From contig JAZGTH010000041.1 of the NCBI GenBank assembly GCA_036877525.1, positions 1,116,001 to 1,180,000 of the forward strand: a stretch of DNA of 64,000 bases, given 5' to 3'. The notes beneath the pieces are model-generated. The model worked only from the letters and a program-made list of their open reading frames with translations, had not been told where the DNA came from and did no database searches. The DNA comes from Chromobotia macracanthus (lineage: Eukaryota; Chordata; Actinopteri; Cypriniformes; Botiidae). Numbering within the stretch: position 1 is the first letter of the stretch; each line of letters opens with the position of its first letter. This document shows positions 1 to 9,800 of this stretch, piece by piece. A program made the translations under genes and the position numbers.

Positions 1-830
1 AAGTTTCAGACAGTGCTCAGAGTATCATATTCTACAACTTTTTAAAAGACCTTATAGATAAGGGTAAATCCTTTTCTACTATTAAGGTCTATTTAGCGGC
101 TATCGCTGCATGTCATGTCGGGTTCGATGGCACAGCGGTGGGCAACACCCTCTTATTCGCAGATTCATGAAGGGTGCTTGCCGTTACCTTCCTGTGTCTA
201 GAAGAGCTGTGCCTCAGTGGGACCTTTCCATTGTGCTGGAGGCTTTGTCACAACAGCCTTTTGAGCCTTTGAGAAGCATTTCCCTTAAACTTCTGTCATT
301 TTAGACAGCTCTGACTTCTGACTTCATTTTAGACTTCTGTCATTTTAGACAGTGATTGAGCTGTCCGCTTTTCACCCACCTCCTTTCTCCTCCACAGGGG
401 ATCAAAGGCTGAATGCCCTTTGTCCTGTACGTGCCCTATGGGTTTATATTGACAGGACCAGTTCCTTTAGCAGCAACCAGCTCTTTATATCTTGGGCCCC
501 TCCTCACACAGGGAATCTAAGGGGGCTGCACCAAAGATATGCCAAAGATATTGCTTCGACAAGCCAATGAGACAGGCATTGTTTAAATTCTCTGTGTGAG
601 CAGGGGCCCAAGATATAAAGAGCTGGTCGCTCAGAGCTCAATCCACCAGATGCATGGCTGCCTCTTGGGCTCTGTTTACGGGAGTTTCCCTGCAAGACAT
701 TTGCTCTGCTGCAAGCTGGGTTTTCCCAATCATTTGTCAGATACTACCAACTGGATGTTACCAGGACCCCGGTAGCACATTCTGTCCTAGGAGTGGGCTC
801 CTCATTGCCTTATTCTCCTAGGCCCCCTAG
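1..830 (+). pseudogene. DIRS-type retrotransposon tyrosine recombinase, 5'-truncated by the window edge and decayed
   Basis: Translated in shifting plus-strand frames, this stretch reads as the C-terminal half of a DIRS tyrosine recombinase. In order it shows a 'DLIDKGKSFSTIKVYLAAI' block (about 45-110), 'RRFMKGACRYLPVSR' (about 155-205), 'WDLSIVLEALSQQPFEPL' (220-275), 'LCPVRALWVYIDRTSSF' (417-470) and 'HSTRCMAASWALFTGVSLQ' (about 640-695). The last block carries the H-x-x-R catalytic motif region. In intact DIRS elements this enzyme integrates a circular DNA intermediate. Stops and frameshifts break it, and 476-627 is scrambled by an inverted segment listed separately. Family level is seen in the sequence; the exact subfamily is not resolved. 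Confidence 0.8.
476..627. repeat. Fold-back (inverted repeat) inside the DIRS recombinase
   Basis: Two 43-base arms, 476-518 and 585-627, are reverse complements with about three mismatches. Both derive from the 'QLFISWAP' part of the recombinase. The loop, 519-584, encodes the next recombinase block ('CLSHWLVEAISLAY') but on the minus strand, while flanking blocks are on the plus strand. So an inverted second copy of this part of the element replaces the expected forward sequence. Confidence 0.8.
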
Positions 831-964
831 CCCTTAACGCATGTCACTAAGCATGTTCCTCACCTGGCAACATTATTTCACTATGTGTGCATTGTCAGGC
901 TTATGTATGCTGCATGTTACCACGTTTTTATACTGTTTCTGGGGTAGGTCCCTTACCATGCGTG

Positions 965-1135
965 TGGGTTGTCACACACTTGGCTCATGTTCTCAGCCCA
1001 AATAAACAGCAAGCCAACTTAAAGTAAAGAGTACATTGCCACAAATCTGCGCATAAAATCTGCAATTTTTTTCCCTGTTTGGATGCTGCTTAATGTGGTT
1101 TTTGAAGTGTACTGTCAAGACAGCCTTAAAAGTAT
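965..1135 (+). repeat. DIRS 3' flank segment, copy 1
   Basis: Closely matches 32806-32962 downstream, including 'cagcccaaataaa', 'gtaaagagtaca' and 'gatgctgcttaatgtggttttt'. In both places it follows a recombinase C-terminus, so it is read as the 3' untranslated part of the same DIRS family. Confidence 0.7.
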
Positions 1136-2144
1136 TATTATACATATTAATGTGTGGTAACATGATACTATGTCATGGCTATGATATTTTAATTTGTGGG
1201 AACGTCATAGCATGTTGAGGCCGCAACATATTAACTCGTAGGAACATGATGAGATCAGTTTGTTGAGGTAACAACATACTTATGTTGTGGCCACGTGATG
1301 TGAAGTGGTTCCCTCAAGATTCTATGATGAGGGAACAACATCCTTTCTCATGGCCATGACTTTTTATCATGATAGAACAACATCCTTTCTGGTGGCCACG
1401 ACTCAGGCAAATGATAATCATATGGGCTTCTTTCATTACAGAAGAGACATGGATCAGCACGATCTTTGGATTTTTAAAGGAGAACACAATATTAATGAGG
1501 AAAACATAGCCACAATTGAACAAGGTAATGGGTAATTTTTATTGTTTATCAGTGTTAGATTACTTAGTTCCCTGCACTAATGGACATAGACAATTAACTC
1601 ATTAAAGGTTAATGAGTTTTGATCCTTTTGAATACCATATACTCTATTGCATAGGGAAGTCTAGAACATATCCTGTAGCTGTTGTTTCTAACCCTACATG
1701 GTAATAAAATATAATCCAACTGTTTGATTTCTTGAGACAGTTTCAGGCACATCCTGTTTCTGTTCTATATAATCTGTTTCTGTTGAGGAAATAAACAAGC
1801 TTGATTTAACCACACTCTAGTGTCTGTGTCTCTTGCTCCCAAAGCTCTGCTAAAGATACCTCCTCACAACATCCAATTGTTCTGGTATTGAAGGAAACTG
1901 GTGAGCCGAACATAGCAAATTAAATTAGAATCTTACAATCAGTATGTGAATGTATATGTAGAAGACTAGTTTTAAATGCATTTTATACCACAAATGTTAT
2001 TTCATCGAGCCATTTCATCGAGCCATTTTACAGAATTTGTACATAATTTAAGAGGTAAATTCTTAATATCATGTATTAATATGTCATGGCCACGATAAAA
2101 ATAAGTGAACCGAGAGGGTCGCTTCCCGGTCACTGTAATTTAAA
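1136..2144 (+). repeat. Degenerate short repeats in the DIRS 3' region
   Basis: No gene is seen. From about 1140 to 1420 the sequence is a run of diverged units of 'gtgg-aacatgat', 'gaggtaacaacat' and 'tggccacgac/tggccatgac'. Such variants fit the low-complexity ends described for DIRS elements. A further 'catggccacgata' lies near 2090. The remainder to 2144 is AT-rich and unassigned. The second copy of the flank (32806-33150) has about 110 bases in the equivalent position. Confidence 0.45.
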
Positions 2145-2650
2145 GGTGGAAATTGTGGTGGTGTTTTACTAATCAAAAATAAAATAATGGTATATATGTT
2201 TGTCCTTAAACAAGTCTTGCTTTTCACGTTTTCCAGAAATTGAACCTGGAGAGAGCTGCCTCAGCGTAGGCCAGGCCCAAGCAGGAAATACAATGGTCTA
2301 TGGGACCTGCGCAGAACGAGAAAAAAGTAGCCATGCTGGAATGCAGCGAGGAACCACTTCGTTGGTAGCGTGGTCACGGCACAGCAGAAATCCAATAGTC
2401 TAGTAATCCAAGCATGAAGGAAAACATTTCTGAGATAATGCTGTTTTGCAGCGCATTTTATACTGCTGGCAAGCCCATTGAGTATTTGCATGTGATTTGC
2501 ATTCCTAAACAGCACTGGGCAGTTTTTTCATTTACATTGTACAATAAGATTACAGGAGATTTAGGAGAAAGGGGATTTCACCATGTCCCACCCATTAAAA
2601 ATGAGGTTACACATAAGGTGGAGGCATTGGGATATATAAAGAGATAAAGT
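2145..2650. repeat. DIRS terminal segment and adjoining repeat
   Basis: Bases 2145-2220 match 33075-33150 ('attgtggtg', 'ctaatcaa', 'aataatggtat', 'gtttgtc'). That places the end of the DIRS flank here. The following 2240-2600 has no coding potential that I trust. It looks like untranslated repeat sequence, possibly the leader of another DIRS copy; that attribution is only an inference. Confidence 0.45.
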
Positions 2651-2799
2651 GGTATAGCTTAAATACCATTATATGTTTAAATGCGCATGGAATTAGCCAA
2701 GAGATTCAGGTAAAAGACATAACTAGCATAATAAACAGTACACAGTGTGTTTTTGTCATTATATCCTTTATAATGTTAAAATATACAATATAGCTATCA

Positions 2800-2950
2800 G
2801 TACCAGAATGAGCTTTATTTGCCAAGTGTGCACACATGCACAAGGAATTTGTTGTGATTTCAGGAGCTCAGCGTACAGTATATACAACTCCAATTCAAAA
2901 AAGTTGGGACACTGTGTAAAATGTAAATAAAAACAGAATGCAATGATGAC
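2800..2950. repeat. Dispersed fish repeat ends
   Basis: 2805-2860 ('gagctttatttgcca', 'caaggaatttg') and 2880-2945 ('aaaaaagttgggacactg', 'aataaaaacagaatgca') resemble two short interspersed repeats common in fish genomes, the second typically a DNA-transposon end. They truncate the minus-strand DIRS sequence that begins at about 2960. Confidence 0.4.
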
Positions 2951-2959
2951 AGAAGAAAA

Positions 2960-4960
2960 CACACTCCTTAAACACATGCCACTTACAGTCATACAGAAAC
3001 CGTGTAGAAGGGGCCCTAACATTCTGAAAAGTGACAATGGCACGTGGGTCGAGCCCCAATGTGTTTAAACTTGTTCTCTCACAGGCCAGGCCCAGAGTGC
3101 CACCCTGTCTGAGTGGGGGTGGTAAATCTTCCCATTCACTTGGAACAGGATGTCTATGCGTAATGGGAGGGGCCACAGCTGAGTATACAGCAGAGGAATA
3201 ATTTTTGACAACCACGGTACTTTGGGCTACCTGGGTGCTATTAGAATCAGAGTCAAGCTCTGATCTCTTACGCTGGCCAAAGTAGGCTTTATCAGGCAAA
3301 GGGAAGGGAACATGTAGAGCAACACACAAGGCCATGGGCAGGTTAGTGTGTCTACACTGAGTGCCGCATCCTTGTCCTGTAGTAAGAGAAACATAGGACA
3401 ATAGACATTTTTGCGTAAGCCGAAGAGATCTATGGCTGCCTAATTGAATCTTTTCTCTCCCCTGTGATAGGTGTATCAGCATCGTTATTGAATTTAGCTC
3501 CAGACTCTAAAATATAACATTCTGAGCGGGAATGAAATTGTTCTGATTACTCTGAGGCTGAGCAAAATGATGTGAACAGGCACACAATGCATGTCTTTCA
3601 CCACTTTCTCTTTGGAATCGGTAATTATTGGCTAATCATCTATATATATGAGGATCTTAGGACCTGCTATTTACAGCGGGGTTAGGCCTACCTCAAGAGA
3701 ACATTCTCAAATTCAGTGACAGCCTGAAAGGAAGAACTGTGAATTCGTAAAATATGCCTTGGTAAGTGAAAGTAAAAAAAACTTCCTGTGCAGGATAGAT
3801 GCTTTTGTGGGTAAAAGTATCCTTCAGATGAACTGATATGAACCAGTCCTTCTGATGAGTTGAGAGATAAAGAGTGTTGCATTAACATGCTAAAATTGTA
3901 TTTCCCCAGATGTCTGTTCAACAGTCTGAGATCCAAAAAAGGATGACACAAGCCATGCTTTTTTGAGCCAGGAAATAATGGGAGTAAAACACACTTGTAT
4001 CGCTCCCTTACCCAGAAGGGAGGAGATTTCGTCTTTTAGACTGTGAGCAGAGCTCTCCTCTGTGTGAGAAGAGAGAACTCACTGACAAATTAAAGTCAGT
4101 ACCCCTTCACTATAGTGTGAATCACCCATTCGGGAACTGGCACATACTGCAAGCCAGTTATAAGATTCGCAAGAGACCCCACATGAACTGGGAAAAACAG
4201 AGTGCTGCTGATGCAGCCAGTTCGTTCATTTCTGATACAATGGTGCCTAGTGGACAACTACTGAGAGAGAAATAGAGCACCTGCTAGCCTGGATGGCCTG
4301 ACAGGCATTGTGGTGGACAAGGTCATTTATAGTGATGATTTATTTCCAGAAAAAGAGGTGGGGGTGCCTTTCTTTAGTTGTTGACTCATTTCGACCAGGA
4401 GGCTGGTGAGACGTTTAGGGCTTTTACAGCCAAGGCTGAATGGCCATGCCTGATGGGTAGACAAAGATAATCAATCTATTTTGCCAGGAAGAACAGGCAT
4501 AACCCCGAGAAGGGTTAAGGTGTCTGGCAATAGAGGGCTCGAAGGCGGGCAGGGGGGTGTGAGGTCACCCATACCAAGGGATGCTATATCCTTAACTTCA
4601 AGACCTGCAAGTCCGTGTTTAAGGTCAAACGGATCCTTCCAGTGGTGCTTCATGTGCTTAGCACATGCAGGGAGAACAGGCAGAAGCTGTTTCCTAGGGC
4701 CAGGAGAGAGTCCCAGATGTCCCTCTCCTGGTCAGAAGCACTTTGTAAAGCTGGTTATTCAATGTTGAGGCAAGCAGTCGCTCACTCACAAACCTCAAAA
4801 AGGACTGACTGGGGCAAGGCAGTGGGGGCATTGGCCTGAGTACTAGCAGAAGATGGAGCAGAGCTGGTGGCTCGTCAGTATAGGGTTCAAATGAATAAAA
4901 TACTCCCTACAACAGCAGCTTAATAAAGAGTGTGGGTGGCTCGCAGAAATAAGAACAGCT
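2960..4960 (-). pseudogene. Decayed DIRS-type retrotransposon pol region (minus strand)
   Basis: Reading from high to low coordinates, 4850-4200 has no recognisable domain but sits where gag would be. About 4150-3690 shows a reverse-transcriptase start ('FLDLRLLNRHLGKYNFSML', 3870-3940) and then eroded RT blocks. About 3480-2960 ends in the recombinase N-terminal block 'RAPSTRFLYDCKWHVF'. The order gag-RT-recombinase is the DIRS order. Stops and frameshifts are throughout and no RT active-site motif survives. It is opposite in orientation to the DIRS piece at the window start and is truncated within the recombinase, just before the region that piece begins with, which hints at an inverted pair. 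Confidence 0.65.
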
Positions 4961-5165
4961 AATCTGGTAAATAGGGCAAACACCTCTAAGAGGCTGATTT
5001 AAAAATATGTCCTACTATAGACCAGAGTAGCGTCCATAAAGAAAACAAGCTGTGAGTAAATAATCAAGAGGTTGCAAGAAGCAAATCACAACTGAGAAAA
5101 GGTATGCATTAGGTGAGAGAGCAGACCTTCACCTGGCATAAGGCACTTGCTTCTTAAGTTATAGA
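4961..5165. other. Unassigned intergenic sequence
   Basis: AT-rich and without a convincing open frame or repeat match that I can recognise. Confidence 0.4.
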
Positions 5166-5169
5166 CCTT

Positions 5170-5475
5170 TATCACACTTCCTACTTCCGGTAAGCGAGGC
5201 AGTATATTGCTACTTCCGGTACCATCGCAATGCAGTCAAAACTAATGGCTGAATCCTCTCGCCGGTGTATTGCAACATACCGGGCTGCTCTAATTCAAAA
5301 CAATGTCACATGTCTTATCTCAGTTTTTACGATTTCCAGACACAAAAAGAACTGAGGAAAGCATGGGTGAGACTAATATGGCAGGATGAAGGTCCTTCTT
5401 TTAAAATAATACGCAAGAGTACGTTTGTGTACAGTATGCATTTGGAAACTAATGATGTCTCTTCCCCATTTTAAA
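5170..5475 (+). pseudogene. THAP-domain remnant of a DNA transposon
   Basis: The frame opening at 5265 translates to a THAP-like zinc-binding module: 'YCNIPGCSNS' at the start, a 'FYDFQTQKELRKAWVRLI' core with the conserved Trp, and 'STFVYSMHLETND' at the end. THAP domains bind DNA through a C2CH zinc site and are common in fish DNA transposons (P, ISL2EU, Kolobok groups). The third zinc ligand, normally Cys in 'C-x-x-H', is Tyr here, and no transposase follows before a stop at 5472. The upstream 'tacttccggta' motif, present twice near 5185 and 5210, may belong to the element end. It is most likely dead. Confidence 0.6.
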
Positions 5476-5479
5476 TACT

Positions 5480-6555
5480 TTTGCAAATGTTTTTGTTTCC
5501 AAATACTGAACACAGAAGAGCACAAAATTCCTTAAATGTTGAATGTTGTTTCAATGAGTAAGGACTAGTATTTTTTCAGACTAAACTTTCTGAACATTAG
5601 GCAACTTGTAGTTTATAGGACTCCTTGTTCTTCTGCATTGACTGCATTGCTCAAATTCTGTAAATTAACATACTGTTTTAGAGGTTGATTATTTAGACTA
5701 TGTCAATGTTAGACAACATTCTTAGCAAAACGTCTTTCTTAGTAATAGCTAACTGGATAACTAGCAACCAGAATATGTTGACATTGTAACTGATTTGTTG
5801 TTAAAAATAAACTTTAAGATAAAGAAGTTGTATGTCTTGTCCAGCTTCACTTTGGTATACTAATTCACCGAACAAATCACATATTCTTGACCAAATTTTG
5901 GCAAAGTCATCCAATTTGCCAGCACTGTTTCGCTAGCCAAAATCTTTGATTTTTAAGGTACATTTTTAAGACATTTGATTAAATGTTAAAGATGTAAAAA
6001 TAAAAATATAATTGTGCCAACATTAATTTCAGAGTAATTTTTGTTATTAGAAAACTACAATTAAAAAAAAATGTTTTTGAAATAGATGATTTGGACTAAA
6101 TAATGAAGAAAAAAGCAGCCAATAAGAGCACAGGATAGAGGGGAACTCCCTCAAAATTCTTTTAAATTTTCTCAGGATGATTCCTCAAGAAACTGGGTGA
6201 TGGAAAATGTCAAGAAAATGTTTGTAAATTTTAGACAAAGGGTGACTATATTGAATATGCTGGAATATATCATATTTTACCTTAATTTTAATTTTTTTTT
6301 AACATTTTGTAATTTGCAAAAATTTTATTTCAAAGTTTTGATAAGTTTACTATTATTCATAAATTAAAAAAAAATATGAACAAAGAAAAAGTGTTTCCAA
6401 ACATTTGACTGGCAGTGTAAATAATCTTAAATACTCCGCAGAGCTTCGCAAATAAATATAAAATTATTAAAATAATGTTATGTACAGCAATAATAATAAT
6501 AGTATTAATAATAATATAATTTAAAATAATAAAAACGTTTTCAAGGGAGGACTGT
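5480..6555. other. AT-rich intergenic region upstream of cep295
   Basis: Very AT-rich with homopolymer runs and short (AAT)n stretches around 6480-6530. No gene, RNA or identifiable element is seen. 6390-6420 ('aaacatttgactggcag') resembles a common fish Tc1-type repeat end, also near 47908-47925. Confidence 0.4.
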
Positions 6556-6559
6556 GCAA

Positions 6560-6640
6560 ATATCTCGCGCGCTTCCTGCGGGTGGTTTAAATAGCGGAAG
6601 TGACGTGCGTGCGGTTTGAAAGAGCCGTTTGGAGTTTGTT
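6560..6640 (+). promoter_or_regulatory. Probable cep295 core promoter with ETS-CRE composite site
   Basis: A GC-richer island follows the AT-rich upstream block. 'CGGAAGTGACGTG' at about 6595-6607 combines an ETS/GABP-type core with a CRE-like TGACGT, a pairing typical of housekeeping promoters. The start site itself cannot be fixed from sequence. Confidence 0.45.
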
Positions 6641-6783
6641 GTTGATATGGGGTCAGGCAAACAAAGATTTCTAAACCTTCAGCGCTAATGTTTTCTGCAT
6701 TTACCTAGCTCTACTATTACGATAGTTACCAGAATCTCGCCGCGTGGAGCTCAATATACACAATATCAGTCAGATTAATATTT

Positions 6784-6828
6784 ATGGAGAGATGTGTTGT
6801 ATTTTTGGCGAGAAAGAGTTTAATGTGA
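6784..6828 (+). other. Short upstream ORF in the presumed cep295 5' UTR
   Basis: ATG at 6784 opens a 14-codon frame ending in TGA at 6826-6828, 61 bases before the cep295 start codon. It could damp translation if the transcript starts upstream of it. Presence in the mRNA is inferred. Confidence 0.4.
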
Positions 6829-6889
6829 TGACGTTCCTTTGGCGGGGCCTGTGAAGAGTGAAGGTCTCTGGTCAGTGATCTCTGGGGAC

Positions 6890-9800
6890 ATGAGGAGAAA
6901 ATCGAGTAAAGTGAGTCGTCTGCGGCTCAGCCCCAATGAAGAGGCTCAGCTGGTGAGAGAGGAGCTGGACAGGAGGAGGAAACTGAGATTACAGCAGGTC
7001 AGATCCCCGCTTGTACCGAAATTCGACTCCCGTAAAGTTACGATTCTCCTCCTTCTGATTGGTTCATACACTGGGATGCTGCTACTTGGTTGTTTTTTAT
7101 CTGTAAAGCCCGCCCCAACACCTAATACTAACTATAGTAAGGGAGTAGTAATTTCATAACGAATCAGATTTTCTTCTTGACTAATTTAAACAGTGAAAAA
7201 CAGCATTTTTATTTCTGCTGATAATGAGATGATAACTGGGTGCCGTTCGTTTTGTGATGAGATCATGTGAGGATGTAACTGCTTGAAGTGTTCATTGCCG
7301 TTTGTGAAATAATTAGGCTGTATTGTGGTGGCAGGTGCGCGAGCAGGAGCGCTTTATTGCTCAGCAGATACGCAGGGCAGTGCAGGACAGGAGAGAGAAG
7401 CAGCTGCAGATCCTCGCAGACACATTGAAGGAGGAGTGGCAGCATCAGCGGACTGACAGACTGCAGGCGCTCGCCAAAACCTATGAGCACAGTCTGCGAT
7501 TTGTTGGCTGTGCCCACCGCAGTGCACAAGAGAATGTGAGGAAAAAAACTCAGATGTGCCCAACCTGTGCTGATGTTTGATATTCATCAGGTTTTAGTTA
7601 TGGGAACAGTTCACCCACAAATTTGAATTGTTACTAATGAAAACACATGATGTTGATTGAGTTTAAGTTTTTGCTTAACCTGGAAATAGGTTGTAGGTCA
7701 TTCAGGTTGTTTGCAGTGGTATGTGTGTGTGTGTAGGAGCCTGATTTGGAGGCTTTGGCTCAGAAGAACCTGGAGAGACAGGAGCGTGCAGCAGACAGAC
7801 ACCGGGAGGCCCTCAGAGAGCTGACTGCTCGCAGACATGTGGAAGAGCAGCAACGCGGTCGGTCGGTACACACATACATTACAACCAAGCATGCACACGA
7901 AAACACACACACAGGGCTGATGTAATATTGTGAATCCTTTGGTTTCACAGGAACATTGAAGCTCGGAGGGAGGCTCTTCTAAAGGAGAAGAAGAGAGCTT
8001 TGAGAGTGGCCAGCCTGCCCTTGCCTCCACCAAACCCTCTGGAGGTACAGCTCTCCTCTTCCCCTCAGATTGATGGGTGAATGTGTTCTTTATGTGTTAC
8101 ACTCTGTTTCTCCTCTCAGTTCATTGAGGTGAAGATGCGTCCTCCAGTCAGGTCAGCAGCTGCAGAGCGTCTTTCTCTCACACACTGTCACATGCCAGAA
8201 ACCACCGTGGACAGAGAGACTCACACTCAGCAGGTTTGTACCACCAACAATGCATAACCTTTTTTCAGCATTTGACTTTGTAGTTTGTAATGTATTTGGA
8301 GAACACGTTCAGAACACAAGACAACCATGGCTTACCGTAACTACTTTGGAAGTAAAGGGTCTTTGTTGTGTTGTCCAGCTGCAGATGGATGCTCAACAGG
8401 CAGCTGAGGTGGAGGTAAAGCGTCTGGAGGAGCTGCAGCAGGTGCAGGCTTGCGACAGGCAGGAAAACGTGGGGAAGGCACGACTTAGAGGAAAGCATGC
8501 ACTCCGGAAAGAACAGCACACGCAGGTAGAGCTCTGAGCTGCACAGAAATCCAGTTAGTTGTCTGATAATGCGTGTCTTGGCAGGAACAAGAAGTTGTTT
8601 TCATCTTTTATTGCCTGTGTAAAAACTGCCTTACTGCTCACTGTTAGAACAGTACTTATTCTGTGAAAAAGGGATAGTTCACTCAAACATATTATTTTTT
8701 CCATTGTTTACTTATGGATACAAAACCACTGAGACATTTCTCAAAATGTTTTGTGCTCCTCAAAAAGCAAAAAAGTCATAGGTTTGGAATGACATGAGTA
8801 AGTGATGGAACGTTTCATTTTTAGGTGAACTATGCCTTTAAAGCAGTCATGACATGAGGAATCAAATAGCTGGAAATGTGTGATATCACAAGGTAGATTT
8901 TTCATTGTTTGCTCTGCTTATGGTCATTCAGTCGCAGTGAAGTGGAAATGCCTGGCAGGGCAGCATCACACCAACATCGTCTTTGTTTGGGATTGATCCA
9001 CTATGGCATTGTGCAACAAGCTGAAGAATATACTTTGAAAAAAACGTATTACATATTACATTCACAATACAATTGTAATAGCAATAATATGCCAGTTAAA
9101 CTCTGCTGTACCTCGCTGTGGAATATCTTTGTAAATTCATTGGCTAAGATGTTAGCCAATCATACACTTTGACAATTACAACTGATGAGTCAATTTACAA
9201 TTTCAAAGGTGTCTTGGCCAAAAAAACCTTTATTCTCTGAGGTAGTATTATTAGAATAAAATATAATATACATTTTTTATGTATTTATTACATTTATTTA
9301 CACAAACCATATACATCTGGCCAACACTTATCCCTAATGACTTAAAAGGAATAGTTCTTCCAATATTCATGATTCTATCCATAATTCTTTCATCATTTAC
9401 TCACCCTCATGTAATTGCAAACCAGTATGACTTTTTGCTTCTGAGGAACACCAAAAAAGGTATTTTGAAGTATGTTGGTAACCAAACAACAGTGGCACCC
9501 ATTGACTTCAATTGTATGGACACAAAGGCACAAACATTTCTCAAAATATCTTCAGAAAATCACTTTCTTTTTGACTTTTAAACTCCCGTGAACTATCTCC
9601 TTAGTCACATTTCACGTTCACAGGCACATTTTGCATTTTATTAGTTTTGAGTGTTCACTGGGAAGGAACATTTGATTAAGGATCCTTTACACAACCAGTT
9701 CTCTTTTTCATGCAAAGAATTATTGGATGTCACAGCCAGCAAATCTAAACATGCTGCTTTTATAATGAAAGCAGATAAAGGCATCTCTGTAGACAGAGTT

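Noticed and set aside
2895..3482. 195-codon minus-strand ORF as a host gene
   Set aside because: It ends in a DIRS recombinase motif and is flanked by DIRS RT.
6839..6889. TTG at 6839 as the cep295 start
   Set aside because: It is not an ATG, and the conserved family N-terminus begins at the ATG at 6890.
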